Below the pieces are notes generated by a model. That model did no database searches. It had not been told where the DNA came from and saw only the letters and a list, made by a program, of their open reading frames with translations. A stretch of 64,000 nt of DNA from positions 1,302,001-1,366,000 of the forward strand of contig CP137865.1 in NCBI GenBank assembly GCA_034406715.1, given 5' to 3'. Each line of letters starts with the position of its first letter. Position 1 is the stretch's first letter. The translations under genes were made by a program, and so were the position numbers. Shown piece by piece: positions 45,764 to 59,100 of the stretch. This stretch comes from Rhodotorula mucilaginosa (taxonomy: Eukaryota > Basidiomycota > Microbotryomycetes > Sporidiobolales > Sporidiobolaceae).

Positions 45764-48040
45764 ATGAGCGGGGACGCGTCTGTCGCCGGCGAGGACTCAT
45801 GTGCTGTCGCTCGAGCACTGGCAGAGCGCGAGAAGGCCGAGTCGAAGATGACTGAACGGGCGATCGACTCACCGACGAAGACGACTACACGCGGACTCCG
45901 GTTCTGGGTCATCATAGCGGCTCTGCTCTTGGCTACGTTTGAGGCGGCAGTAGAGCAGACAGGTCCGCGCGCAGTACCTTCCCCCATTCCGGTCCCTCCG
46001 CTGACTTTGTTTGATCGCACAGCCCTGTCCACAGCCTTGCCGACCATCGCCAAGGACCTCGACTCGGACGACCCTTCATGGATCGCCAACGTCTTTATGA
46101 TCGCGTCGGCGGCCGCGATCCCCTGGTCGGGAGGGTGCGCGCAGATCTTTGGTCGCAAGGGCGTCTTTCTCGCAGGCGTCGGCGGCTTCGCGCTCGGCAG
46201 CATCATCTGCGCCGTTGCCAAAACCTCGACCCAGATGCTGGCGGGCCGAGGTATCCAGGGCGCCGGCGGCGGAATCATCTTTGCCATCGTCGAGATTATC
46301 TTGTCCGACATGGTTCCGCTCGCCGAACGTGGCCTGTATCAGGGCATGTTCTCGTGAGTTCCCGCTTCCGCACATTCATTCGAGACCGTACCGATGCTGC
46401 ATGTCCCCAGCGCCATCTGGTCGATCGCGAGCGCGTGCGGCCCCTTGCTTGGCGGCGCCTTCGCATCTTTCAACTACCGGCTCCTCTTCTGGATCAACGT
46501 ACCGATCTCGTTCATCTGCGCCCTTGTCTGCATCTTCTTCATGCAGCTCAAGGGACCCGAGGACAATATGCGCGAGAAGCTCAAGAAGATGGACTGGTCA
46601 GTCACGAAACCGGTTTGAACGACAGCAGTCTTGCCCCCGCTCATCGGTTCTCACCCTCTTCAGGCTCGGCAACCTCATCTTCATCCCTTCGATCAGCGTC
46701 CTGATCCTCGGTCTCGTTTGGGGCGGCGCGGACTACCCGTGGCGATCAGCCCACGTCATCGCCACGATCGTTTGCGGCGCCGCTGGTCTCGTCCTGTGGG
46801 TTGTCGTCGAGAAACGCTATGTCGCAAATCCGACGGTCCCCTTCGAGGCGATGATGAAGCAGACGTGTGTCATCGGGCTGTTGACAACAGGCTTGCATGG
46901 CATCGTGGCCATGGCAGTCCTGTACTGCTGGCCAGCCTACTTCCAATCCGCCAAAGCCGAGTCGGTAATCCGCTCCTCGATCGATTATCTCCCCGTCGCC
47001 CTCCTCATCTCGCCGTTCGCAATGGGCACCGGCATCAGCGTTAACATTCTCGGGACCTACAAGGCACAGAACATCATCGGGTGGGGTGCGCGAAGACCTT
47101 GCTCTCCACTTTTGCCCGAATTTTCGCTGACCTGCGAAATATTCATAGTCATCATCACGGTCGGTGTCGGGCTGCTCGCTTTGATGAAGGAGACGACGTC
47201 GACAGTCGGCTGGGTCCTCATGTTGGTCTCGAGAAACTCTTGCTCTCGCGCCAAGGTGCTCACCAATTGCCCTCTTTGCAGTCCCATGATCGTCGCCATC
47301 GGTATCGGCATTGACTACGCGGCGCCGGTCTACCCTGTACTCGCACCGCTTCCGCCCAGCATCGCCGGTCAAGCGCTCGCCTTCCAGATGCTCGTTCGCA
47401 CGTTCGGCAACGTGCTCGGCATCTCTGTCGGCCTCACCGCCATGACCAACATGCTCGGTCAAAAGCTGCCGCGAGAATACCTCGACATGGTCCCCAACGG
47501 CGTCACTGGCGCCTACGCCTCTATCCCGATGATTCCGGACCTGTGAGTCGACATCGCTTCCGACATAATATGCTTCAAAGGTGATGCTGACGCCTCTCCG
47601 AACAGTGAGGAGCCCCTGAAGCTTGAAGTCCGTCGTGCGTTCGCGCAGTCGTTGCGGGTGGTTTGGCTCGTCATGATTCCGATCGTGAGTTCAGCGATAC
47701 GTTCCTTTTCGAGGTATCAATCGTTCTGACCACCTCTCGATACAGGCCGGCATCGGGCTTCTGCTGTCTTGCTTCATGGAGAGTCTTCCGCTCACGACCG
47801 AAACCGACGAGGTGAGCTACCTGCATCCTGGCTCGTAAAGATTCTATGCGATGCTGACCGCATGAGCTGCAGACTTTTGGTATGAAGCGCCAAGTCGCAA
47901 GCGATGCCGAACGCGACCAGGAGAAGCAAAACCTTGCGATCGGAGACGAGCCGGCGCCAACACTGCCCAATTCGGAGCTGCAGCCGACTCTGCTGTACCC
48001 GATCTCGTCGATCGAAGCGACGACGCGCACGATGGCCTAA
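45764..48040 (+). CDS. MFS multidrug exporter, DHA2 (14-helix) type
   Basis: About nine exons. The first few are 45764-45962, 46023-46353, 46411-46596 and 46664-47085, all in phase, and the gene ends at TAA 48038-48040. Transporter blocks are RFWVIIAALLLATFEAAVEQ, the T-x2-P-x-I start ALSTALPTIAKDL, SWIANVFMIASAAAIPWSG, GRKGVFLAGVGGFALGSIIC, the motif RGIQGAGGGIIFAIVEIILS, ERGLYQGMFS and ACGPLLGGAFA. The long set of hydrophobic segments fits 14 helices. Such exporters remove azoles, polyols or toxins by proton antiport. One exon donor inside VLML near 47220 is ambiguous. The C-terminal tail is polar. Confidence 0.88.
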
Positions 48041-48589
48041 TCCCGCCGTCACCGACTTTCAGCAGGCTCCACTCGCTCTTTCGTCATGGAAACCCTCGCT
48101 CCTGCTTTGCCTCCTCTTCTTCCGTTCCTTTTCAATTCCCTCAGACCGCGTCTTTATTCCTTTCGTTTTCACTTCGTTTCGCCGCGACTATACTCGGCTC
48201 GACACACACACTCTCACACAGATCGCATATACCCCTTCATTGCCTCTCGATACCATCACTAGGTTCGCCGACATCCGCGACGCGAAGCGCGACGCCAAGC
48301 AGGTCGAAGCCTCCTGTAGCCTTAGACCGATTTCCCGACCACCCCACTTAGATCCGCATCATCATAAGGCTCCTAGACACTGTGATCTCCCCTTCCCTCC
48401 CGCATCCACTCTCTCACTGGTCGTTCCGTCGTTCTTCTACAGTTTCCCCCGTTTCTAGAGGTGTTGTAGGCTGAAAAAACACAAGCTCTCTTGACTGACA
48501 CCGGGGGCTCAGGGAATCGTCTATTGCACTGCGGCATATGTACAGCTTTGCGAGGAATCGTAGGAGAGAAAGGGTATAGCCAGGCGCTC
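48041..48589. other. Convergent 3' flank
   Basis: These are pyrimidine-rich 3' regions of the exporter and the NADH dehydrogenase. No gene is recognised. Confidence 0.55.
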
Positions 48590-51500
48590 TCAGAACTGTT
48601 GGAGGACAGAGGGGTCAACGAAGGCTCTCCGGCGAGTCTGCCGCGAGACGTGCTTACCTTGGACAGATCTCGTCCGAAGAGAGCGCTGCATGAAAGACAC
48701 GCGTATCAGCTCTGCGCAAAAGAATCGAGCCTGAACATCAGAAAGACCGACGTACCGCTTGATCCAGTCCGCCATGAGCAGGCAGCGAGTTCGAAGACTG
48801 ACACACTCCGAGAGGTAGACCGATCTGCAGATGGTAGGAGGTCAGATCCGATGCCACTGAGGAGCCTCAGAGACCCGGGACGTACCGCCACAGATACATG
48901 GCGAGCAGGCCGCCCGCCCAGTCGAAGCCGTTGAAGTCGAACACCGCGCTGTTGCCTGCGGATGACATGCAGTGTTAGTCAATCTGCGCACAACAGCGCA
49001 GGAAACACGATCTCGCTCACCGATGTAGCTGTGTGCAAGGAGAGACGTGCAGAAAATCAAAGGTCAGCTTCCGACCGGTCGGCGAAGAGAAACCTTTCGA
49101 CTGCATCGCCCAACGCACGCAATCGATCCCACTGTGAAGGGTGACCTGCGTCAGTATGGCGAGACAGCAACCGTGCGAGCCGAACTCTGACTCACTGTGC
49201 TTGTACTTGAACGGCTCGTACAGCATGTCGTCGGGGTCATCATACACGCCATTCCGGAGCGCCGTCTCGTCCAAGTGCTGCTGGGCAACAACGCTGAGCT
49301 TCTTGCCGAGGTAGGCCCCTTGCTGACTCGCGACCTGCGCGGTGGCCGGCAGAGCCGTAATCTTTTTCGAGATCTCGATAAACATGTCGGCGAGCTCGTT
49401 CAAGCCGAGGGTGCCGTTCTCGCGGCGGTACTTGTCGAACACGTTCCTAAGCGGGGACGCGCTCTCTAGAGTCAGCTTGGAGTGATAGCGGAAGAGAGCA
49501 CACTGGGCGACGCGTGAGGGAGAGGGGGTGACCTACTCGATCTTGTTGAAGTGCTTTTCGGTGGTAGGGAATTTGCGCTTGACGTACTGAAAGATGCGCA
49601 TTTCAAGAAGGCAGTCAGCACCACATCTCGATTCCCGCGGAGCGCATGCGCCAAAAGTAGAGGGAACAAAGAACTCACGGTCATCATCTTGGCAAACTCG
49701 CGCCTGTCGATATTCCCATCGTGGTCCTCGTCGCACCGCTCGACAAAGTCGAGCAAGTGGTCGACCAACCTCGTCTCGATCGTCGAGCAGTCTCCGAGCG
49801 CATAGACGGTGCCGAGCGGGGCGCCGAGGACGCGCAAGTGCGAGTCGACTTCGAGGGCGTGCTTGTGGTATTGGTTCGGGAGGAGCGAGGCGACGCGCTG
49901 CGTGAAGGGGTTCATGGCTGTGCGTACCCCATCGCGCCAGAAAACAGATCGCCTTGATGTCAGAGGCAGTTCCTTCGACGGCGAGACGATCAGCTTGCGA
50001 CGTGTTAGATGGGACGCACCGATACCAGTACTCCACAGCGTGAACCCGCTGTCGATCCTGTGCTCCGACATCTTGCCGCTCGCAGGGTCCTTGACCGTGT
50101 AGACGACTTCATCGCCCTTGACTTCCTTGACCCGCGCATTCAGGATCATGTTGATCTCGTTGCGGCGGAACTTCTCCTGCGAGGCGGCAAAGAGAGATGA
50201 TCTGGTCAACGACGCGTGCCACTAGCTCCGAAGGAACAGATCTCGAAAGCTCACCTCGGCGTATTCGGAGATCTTCTCGGCGTAGGTGTTGAGGATGTGG
50301 TCTCGCGACTGGATGATGTTGACCTTGATCTCGTCTCGGAGGATTTTGGGCATGTCTGTGCACAGAGGGGCAGGACCGAGCCATGTGAGTGCAAAGCTCC
50401 TGTCGAAGAAATGTAGTAGACTCGAACCGGAAGGGATCTTTAGTCGTAGAACATCCAAGGCGAAACCCAACACTCACAGTTCAGCACGTCCTCGTTGACC
50501 ATCTCCCACAGCTCGCTCGCAAACTCGACTCCAGTCGGCCCCCCTCCGCACACCACGAAACTCAGCAACCGTCTCCGCTCCTCCTCGGTCGTACTCGGCA
50601 ACGCCGCCTTCTCCAAGTTGTCCATGACCCGCCTCCGGATCCCCTGCGCGTCTTGGACCGTCTTGAGCTGGAAGCAGTTCTCGAGACCGGGAACGCCGTG
50701 TGTGCTGTTGACGGAACCGCACGCGATCACGAGCTTGTCGTAGGGCAGGTAGAAATTCTCTTCGCCGCCCGGGCAGGCGACTTCGAGGAGGCGTTGGGAA
50801 AAGTCGACATCGACCGCGCTGTGGGTGTTTATTAAGGTGGACACGTGTGAGTCTGACGTGCCTCCCTAGATCGCAGGCCACAAAGCATGCTGAGGAGCGC
50901 GCTACAACCCTTCGACCATGTATGAGCGAACAAGACGACTCACCGACCTTGCAGGAAATGACCTGCGACGCGAGCAATCACTTTTCGTAGCGGCTCGACC
51001 AGACTCCGCACTTCAACCGTACCGACAGTCGCAGAGGCTGCAGCACAAGTTGTGTGATGTTTTGTCAGCAACTTTTGCGAGGACTTGCCGCGGCCCCCGG
51101 CTGGGTGTTTATTTTTGGAAGTGAGAAAAAAGCGTACGGAGGAGGGGGTGAAAGAGGAAGTAGTTCTCGGGCGCGACGAGGGTGACGTGCCAGAGCTCGG
51201 GGTCGAGGTGCTTGAGAATACCGACCGACTATGGACGGTGGCGGCACGGGCGCAGGTGAGGAAACGGATTGTTTGTGCAGAGGAAAACAGGAGCAAGGAG
51301 AGGTCAGCCTGCTGCCTAGTCGGGCGAAACGCGAAGGGATGAAGACCGCTAGCTTACAGCCCATCCGCCTCCGACAATGACGAGTTTCTTCTTGTCCTTT
51401 CCGCTCGCGCCGACGCGGTTGTCGTCGAGATCGTCGACGAGAGCGGTCGCGATCTTGAGGTTCTTCTTGCCGCCCCGTTCGGGGTTGAGCGCGAGCGGGT

Positions 51501-51816
51501 CGACGGGGACCTTGATATCGTGCGGGTGGTGGTAGGTGCTCGCGTCGTAGGCCCAGAGGCCGAGCAAGGTGAGGCCGAGGGACCCGACAATGACGAGGGG
51601 AGTCGCGGCGGCGGCGGTCCAGCCTGGGTGCCGCTTGTAGAACGGTTTCCATCCGGGCGGTTTCGGCTGTTTGTTGCGCTTGGAGAGACCAAACAGCGTC
51701 CTTTGCTGCTGCTGAGGAGAGTAAGACGGCGTGAAGCGAGGTGTTGTGGTTGGCAGACGCTTCGACAGCGAGCGGGCTGCAGCGGACGCGTGCGGCTTCG
51801 GGAGCGGGAGGACCAT
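48590..51816 (-). CDS. NDE1: Alternative (type II) NADH dehydrogenase with EF-hand
   Basis: A multi-exon minus-strand gene. From MVLPLPKPHASAAARSLSKR (a good mitochondrial presequence; a further in-frame ATG lies at 51915) it continues to a transmembrane segment LVIVGSLGLTLLGLWAYDAS. The first dinucleotide fold is KKLVIVGGGWA, split by an intron before SVGILKHLDPELWHVTLVAP. The second is LLSFVVCGGGPTGVEFASEL. An EF-hand loop reads DEDHDGNIDRRE, with all calcium-ligand positions filled, followed by a weaker second hand. The C-terminus has AVFDFNGFDWAGGLLAMYLW, YLSECVSLRTRCLLMADWIK and ALFGRDLSK. It oxidises cytosolic NADH to ubiquinone without pumping protons, and the EF-hand suggests calcium control. 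Confidence 0.92.
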
Positions 51817-52192
51817 TTTGCTCAGGCCCTGCTCGGCAACACCTGGTCGACGCAGGACAAGCTCGTGTGACTCTGAGAGCGAGTGCGAGTGCGCTGCCAG
51901 CCGAGCGAGCGTCATCGATCGGTCGCAGCGATCAGCTCCGTCTGCCTCGATCAGCCCTCGTCGCTCTCCAGATGTCTCCAGAGGTCACATTTAGCGGGAC
52001 TATAGCCTACATAACGAGACCCGTATCATCCGATGCTCCCCTCGGGGCTATAGCAACAGCTGACTGCCCTAACCACGACTCACGTTGAAGCAGATGTGCG
52101 TCTGCTTCCGCGCCGACCGTCTCGCTGGTTCGCGCGGTTCTCGTCGCTCTCCTCGTCCTTCGACCTCCTCACACACGGCCTTGACTAAAGGA

Positions 52193-53912
52193 ATGGAACC
52201 GCACAGAGTGGCCTTGCTTGGCGCAGGCGGATTCGCAACCGGATCGGTCAGTCTCTTCCCCTCCTCACTCTCCTTCTCCTTCCCCACCATCGGACCCAAC
52301 TCTCGGCTCTCCATCAACCTCACTCGGACTAGCTCGTACACAAGACCGCGCTCGCAGGAATGGTCCTGAGCGGTCTGCTAGTACAATTGGACGCGCAAAC
52401 CCAGAGTCCGGCGGCGGAAAACCCACAGACGTCCGCTTTACCCCGCAGCTTGAGACGTCATGACACAAAGGGCTTCCACTTCACGCCGGCGACGAGCACG
52501 AGTACCGAGCTACGAGCGATTCACAGGCCCTGACTTTTTTTTCCGATTCGCGCCCGCGCAGCACCTCCCCGCCATCGCCGCGACCCGTTCGCTCCGCCTC
52601 GTCGCCGTCTACTCGCGCTCGTCTCGTTCCGTCCAAGCCCTCGCCCAAGCCGCGAAGAAATACGCTTCCACCGCACACGACGACTTGGGCATCTACTGCG
52701 ATGAAGACGGACCGGAAGCGGGGTTGGAGGCACTCCTGAAGAGGGACGACGTCGACACGGTTGTCATGGCGCTGCCGATTCCGGCGCAACCGGCTCTCAT
52801 TGAAAAAGCTTGGAGGGCAGGCAAGAGTGTCATCTCGGAAAAGCCAGTGAGTGCCGGCTGTACTCGTCCTTGTGCTCTATTCTTCATGATCATTCATCGA
52901 GGAGAAAAGTGCTAATCTCGTGGGCGATTACGCATTCTCAGATCGCTCCCTCCGTTGCCGAAGCTCGCCGTCTCATCTCCCTCTCTTCTTCCTCCTCCGA
53001 CTCCTCCCTTCCGCATCTCTCCACCTCCCGCCCGCGCTGGCTCATCGCCGAGCAGTTCCCGTACACGCCCAGTTTCGACCGCGCAGCTCGTTTAGTCCGA
53101 GCAGGCCGGATCGGTCGCGTACGGTCATTCAACGTCGAAGTCTATATTCAGGTGCCGAAACCCGTGGGGGAGGACAACTGGAGAAAAGTACCGGATTATC
53201 AAGGGTGAGCAAAATGGACAACAGCCTGCACTGAGTTTCAACTCGATCGTGCTTTCTCATTCGGGCGTACGGTCAAGCTGATCGCGCAGCTGTTCGATAC
53301 GCTCACAGAGGCTTCCTCCTCGACGGAGGTGTCCACTTCGCCGCCGCTCTCCGGCACATCCTCCCTTCCCCTCCCATTTCCCTCTCCGCCTCGGTCCGTC
53401 AAATCCAGCCCTACCTCCCCCCAATCGATACCCTCCAAGCCCTCGTCACGTGCGAAGACGGCACAACGGGTACTTGCACCGTCTCGTTCGGGATCGAGCA
53501 ACCCAACGAGGACAAGAAGTTTGTCTTTCGAGGAGAGAGGGGCACCGTCGAGGTCGATTTTGCCGATTCGAGGACGCACGTCGTCAGGTTGGTTAACTTG
53601 CCGGTTCCGAGCGAGAATGGGCCCGCGGTGGAGGAGCAACATGAGGGTTGCTCAGGTCCCGAAGAACCGCACCGCATGGAGATGGAGTTCCCGGCCGAAG
53701 TTGGCGTCGAGAACGAGTTCGAGGCATTCGGAACGGCGCTCTCCCCTTCGGCTGGATCGGGCAGCGGAACTAGCGAGGTGTTGAAACGCTGTGGGCCGCG
53801 GGCGACCCTGCGGGATTTGGCGTTCATCGAGGCGGCGATCAAGAGCTCGGAGGAGAAGCGCGAGATTAGCTTGAGGGAACTCGTTGGCGACGAATACTGG
53901 AACCTCGATTAG
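52193..53912 (+). CDS. Gfo/Idh/MocA family oxidoreductase
   Basis: It begins MEPHRVALLGAGGFATG, the G-x-G-x-x-(G/A) nucleotide loop. After a gap (about 52247-52560, intron or introns not fully resolved) it continues HLPAIAATRSLRLVAVYSRS. Typical blocks are DDVDTVVMALPIPAQPALIE, AWRAGKSVISEKP (the EKP motif), PRWLIAEQFPYTPSFDRAAR, and after the last intron GFLLDGGVHFAAALR (the D-G-x-x-H catalytic region). Exon edges at 52846/52942, 53204/53309 and the stop at 53910-53912 are clear. Family members oxidise or reduce sugars, inositols and related compounds with NAD(P). The substrate is not predictable. Confidence 0.87.
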
Positions 53913-53991
53913 CGAGAACTTGTTTTGCGTAGACAGCACATTCTATATCACAAAAGTTGTCTACAAATTCGGCCTCGCGCGTTGGCAAAGT

Positions 53992-55820
53992 TTAGTCGGA
54001 CTTGGCGCCGTCGGGGCGATCAATACTTTTGCCACCGCCGCGGAAAGTCTGTACGTGACCCATAGCGTCTTTGGCGCAGCTGTACGAATCACCAGCTCCA
54101 CGGAAAGCATCAGCGCGTGCCAAAGCAGCGGGATTGCGGCTTCTCACACGAGAGATTGGAGTGTGGACACGCACGCGAGGATGCCGCCGTAAATCCAGGT
54201 CGGGAGGGCACGGCCGAGCGGGGTGAAGCTCGCGTAGTACGGCTCGATGATATGCTGGGCAATTGACATGGTTGTGAGCCACAACCCAGCTTTTCAGAGC
54301 CCTGCCGTGCGCTGGCGAGAGCGCAGCTGATCGAGGGACCAGAAGAATCGGGCACGTGCGCACACTCACCTGCGATTCGCCACTCAGGATTGTCTTTTCC
54401 ACCAATTCTGCCACCGTATCCACCTCGAGACTCGGCGCCAAGAATTCCGGAATGCCGCTCACGAACCCGGCAAACATGCCCGACTTGAAATGCGCGGGGC
54501 AGATCACGCTCGTGCGGACTGCGCGGGCTTTCGAGTGCGGGAGGTAGAGGTGGCGGAGCTCTTCGGTGAGGCCTTCGTGGAAGGAGAGGGCGGCGGCTTT
54601 GGAGGAGCAGTCTTTCGGAAGAGGGCAGGGTCGAAGTCAGCTTCGCGTTTCGGAGTGCAGTTCGAAAAGACACAGCCTCAACTCACAGGCAACTCCGTTC
54701 GCGGCTTGATGATAAGCCGTCGAAGATGCGATCGTCTGCGTAGAGCTTGTGATCAGCTTCGTCCGCGCCTTTTTGACGCGCTGCGTGAACTGACCACGAC
54801 GTGGCCATGACCTTCTTCGAGCATGTGCGGCAGGAAAGCCTGGACAGTGTAGTAGTGCGCCTTGACGTTGATGTCGTAGGTTCTGTACGTAGAGGATAAT
54901 GCAGATTCAGCAGGAGCGCAGGCTAACGAACTAGCTGCTGCCGAAGAAACCGTCCTTCCCACGTACAGGTCAATGTCCCGCTGAGCCATGTCGAGGATCG
55001 AGCTGGCCTTGACGATGCCGGCCATATTGACGAGGACAGATCTGCAGGGGCTCTTGTCAAGCTCGTGCTCCGGGTGGTTTGTGACGAGGAGGGACAAACT
55101 AAAACTCACGGGTGACCGATTTCACGCCGAACTTGGTCCGCGACTTGTCGGATCGCCTCTGAGTTCGACAAGTCGACCTTGTAGTATGCGATCGACTCGG
55201 CTGTGAGCATGGAATGTTAGACTTCTGTCGTGTCACCAATTTTGGCCATCTGACGTACGGGCGTCTGCAGCAAGCGGCGCGACGTCGAGGACGACGACTT
55301 TGATTCTGCGAGCGGCCAAACGACGAGCGACGTTGGTCCCGAGACCACCGGCGCCTGCGAGAGCACCTCCACCAAAGCGTAAGCACCTTGCGGGTGAACT
55401 TTCACACTAAGGGGATTACGAGAGGAGATGGATGGACTCGCCTCCGGTGATCAAGACGATTTCGCCTCCGTCTGACTGTTCCCACTTCCACCCCTTCTTG
55501 TCGGTCGTAAAGTTATTTCTCGCCAATCTGTCGAGGAACTTGTTGAGCTTGAGCACCGTCCCGACTGCGCAGAGAGCGAGTATGGCTTGAAAGAACGGGT
55601 CCGAACGAGCGAGGGTGGGGGTCGCAAAGACGGCGGCTTTGGTCGCTTCGAGGAAGGAGAGCCTGCGAACGCTCGAACGCGTCACGCTCTGAACGGCATA
55701 GCTCACAAGCACGACCCAGTGGTACGCTGGATCGAAGAACGTCTTGTTCAAGAGCCGGATCAAGACGTCGATCGTCAGACCTTCGGCCCAGTGGAAAGGG
55801 GAGAGCGAGACGACCGGCAT
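53992..55820 (-). CDS. Short-chain dehydrogenase/reductase, SDR16C-like
   Basis: A multi-exon minus-strand gene. The N-terminal hydrophobic segments (FFQAILALCAVGTVLKL) suggest membrane attachment as in RDH10-type enzymes. SDR motifs in order are GGEIVLITGG joined to AGGLGTNVARRLAAR (TGxxxGxG), VVVLDVAPL, VLVNMAGIVKASS (N-x-A-G), TYDINVKAHYYTVQAFLPHM, then AYHQAANGVAYCSSKAAALS with the catalytic Y-x3-K. The Tyr codon is made across an intron (T before, AC after). Downstream are VICPAHFKSGMF and a C-terminal block ending DGAKSD. Such enzymes oxidise or reduce retinoid, sterol or fatty alcohols, and the substrate here is open. Confidence 0.88.
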
Positions 55821-56199
55821 CGGGTAGGCTAGCGAGCGCTCACGAATAGCTCTCCCGAGCTCTCAGACTCGGCAGAGCTAGGCCAGCGTGTGATAGAGGA
55901 AGGCGAGAGGTTCATCCAGATTCTCGTTCGCTTCCGTGTGTTCGGTCGATCGGTCGAGGAAGACGCGGGTGATGTATAGCAACAACAGAGGGTCGGCTAC
56001 GGCGGAAAGAAAACATAGCGTCTCCGAAATAAAGTAAAGAGAGATCGATCGAGGCGCGGTTTGAATCGAAAGCCATCGAGCGCGAAAAGCAAGAATCCGA
56101 GATAGGTCGGAGAAAGACGCTGTTCAAGGCACGATATGGGAGAGTCAGCACGGACCTTATGTCAGGGCCGGGAGCAGGACGACGCACAAAAAAGGGGAT
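55821..56199. other. Intergenic between two minus-strand genes
   Basis: Promoter side of the SDR gene and 3' flank of the zinc-binding protein gene. Nothing is recognised. Confidence 0.55.
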
Positions 56200-59100
56200 T
56201 TAGCCTGCGCGGTTCCGAACAGGAGGGCCGAGGCAATCACTTCGGCGGTAAACGTGCTGCCGCGTGCTGGACGCGTTCATGCTCCAGAATGAACAGAACG
56301 GGCACTGCAGCGCGCCGCTGTTGGGGTCGCGCGGGAGGTAGTGCGCCCGGTCTGGGTCGCGATAGTTGAGGGTCACGCCGGGAGTGTGGAAGTTGCGCGC
56401 GTGGTTCTCGACTGCGGTGCGTTTGTGAGGTTGGTAGAACGGCGAGGGACAGCCTCCGTGATTGCAGCGCTGCGAATGCGGGAGACCACACGTCAGGTCA
56501 CTCTGTAATAGAGATTCACGATCGAAAAACGGAACTCACGACCATGCCGGAAGGTGTCGTGGCCCTCTTGACCGTTGGCGCCTTTTTCGGCGTCCTCTCC
56601 ACCGACGGTTTCGGCGCCGGCGTTGTCGACCCGCTCGGCGCGGCCGGGCGCGGAAAAGCTGCAACAACCGGCGGAGCGAGTGGCCTGGCGGTGGCGATGG
56701 GCGCCGACGGTGGCGGCGGACCGGGATGAACGAACCGAGCAGACAGAGGACCTGCCTCGGGACCGCTCGAACTCGCCGAGGTCGGGCCGCTGTCGGCGGC
56801 ATCGCCACCGCTACTGCTGGAAGACCCGTTGCCGTTGCTGGAGGACGACCCGCTCGTCGTAGTGGAAGAGGAGCGAGGAGTCGATGCAGAAGCGACTCCG
56901 TCTGGTGACCGAACCGTCGTCGGAGGTTTCTCTGGGCGTGAGCGACGAGGAGCCGACAAGACGCGACTCGACTCAGCAGTCGACGACGCAGTCGCGGCAC
57001 TTCGCACCGGGGGGTTGTTCGGCGCGCCAACAAGAGCGCCTCCTCCTCCGCTCAATAGCGGCGAGGTTACGTTCGCGTTCGAGATATCGTGGATCGAGCG
57101 AATCACGGCGGCGCCTTCCGAGCTCGTCTCGAGTCGCATCGCGGTGGATCCGGGAGAAGGCTCGGAGGCGGCGGCGGGACGAGAAGAGGTTGACGGGGGC
57201 GAGAGGAAGAAAGGCCCGAGATGCGGAATCTGCCTCGCGGGTGCGGCCACAGGCGGGACCCACGGAGCCGGAGCCGAAGCCGGATCCGAGTCGAAACCCG
57301 TCATGTCGGATCCAAGCGCCGCGCCGCGGCTGTCGTCAATGCCGTACAGGGCGCCCGAAACCGCTACCACGTTCATTGGAACAGCAGCAGGTCTTGCCGA
57401 AGCGGCAGCAGCAGCGGAGGTGGAGGTGACAGCGGCGGTAGGGGCAGGGTCGGCAGACGACGCGCGCGAAGACGAGGTCGAGGTTGAGGTTGAGGAGGAC
57501 ACCAGAGTCCGTTGCCGAGCTGCAGCTGCACGGGGCCTCGAGGAACCCGCCATCCCTCCTGCAGCCCCCGCACTGGCGACCGCCATTGCCATTTTCGCCG
57601 ACCTATGCGCGCCTCGCCCGCTCTCCTGTTCCGTCCCGCGCATGAACGGGTTCCTCGTCGCCCATCTCCCCTTGCCATCCACCATCCCCGCCATGTTCGA
57701 TGCCCTCCCTTGCCCTTCTTCGAGACTCTTCCATCGCCAAGGGACTTGGGAGACCGCCCCTTTGCGGGACATGGCGTCGAGTTGCGAGAGGGCAGCGAGG
57801 CGATCGGAGGGGTCGACGGCGCCTTCCGCTGCGGAGGCGAGGTGGCAGAGACGGGCGACGACTTCAGTCCCGTGGGTGATCGTGTCTTCTGCGCCCGTGC
57901 CGTCTTCTTCATCTTCTTCAGTAGCCGCCGCGGCGAACGTGAATGCCATTCGGGCCCGAGGCGGTGGCGGCGACGACCGTTTCTGGGGCTGCTCCGAACC
58001 AAAACCGCTACCTTCGTCGTCCTCGTCGTCCGTATCATCATCTTCGTACCCCTCGCTGCTCTCCTCCTCCTCACTCCCACTCTCGCCCTCTTCCCCTCTC
58101 GCAACCCGCTCCCGTTCCCGCCACCCCCACCGCTCCTCATACGCATCCCACAACTCGTCCTCGTCCCACTCGAACGCCATCACGTCCGGATCGATCCCGA
58201 GCGTCGTGCCGTCGATCTTGTAGTGCGAGGTTTCGGCGGGGTCGAGGAAGCCGTAGCGTTTGCGCGCCCAGTCCGCGAACGAGAGGGCGGCGGCGGCGGC
58301 GGGTTGCGCTGCAGCCCCCTTTGTCGCCGTCGCTGTCGCAAGAAGGGGAGTCGACGAGCGGGACGAGGCCCTCGACGAGCTGATCTCCCTCGTAGCAGCA
58401 GCAGCAGCGACCGGATGCGGCAGCACCCACCCTCCCAAACCCCTCGTCGCTTCAAACTCGTCATTCTTCAGAAAGCGGACCGGGATCGGAGGCAGAGGTT
58501 CCGAGGGAGGCGGTTTGAGACGGAGAGAAGAAGAGTTGAGAGGATGAGAGGGCGGTTTGTGGGGGAAGGAAAGCGGTGTCGGTGTCAGAGTCGGAGTCGG
58601 AGCAGACGGGAGCGATTTCTTCCCCCCTAATGGTGGAGAAGGTCGCCGTGGTGACGAGGTCGAACCCGACTCCGAGCTGGCCCCTAAACTGGGCTGACTC
58701 CTGACAACGGGATAAGCGAGGTCGAATGGTCGAATAACCGCTTGATGTGTGCGGCGCGAATGCGGCGAATCGCCAACTCCTCTTGAGCGGGACGAGGCTG
58801 GCGGAACCTCCTTGACTGCTGCCGGGGACGTTCGCTGCTCCCGCTCGTCATCGTTCGGTTCGTCAGGGGAGATGGTAGATCGGGCGGGAGCGAGGACCGT
58901 CACCGATGAGGAGGTGGGTACGGAACGAGGCGGTGGCGGTGGCGGTGGCGGAGGTGCTGATGTCGGCGTTGCGAGTGGGATCGTGGCGGACAACGTCGCC
59001 CTCCGTCGTGCCGGCGGAGGAGGGTTGAAGATCTCAAGCTCGAAAGACGGCGAGCGGACGCGCTTCCGCTTCGTCTTTGAAAGGGCCGGGTGCGCTTTTG

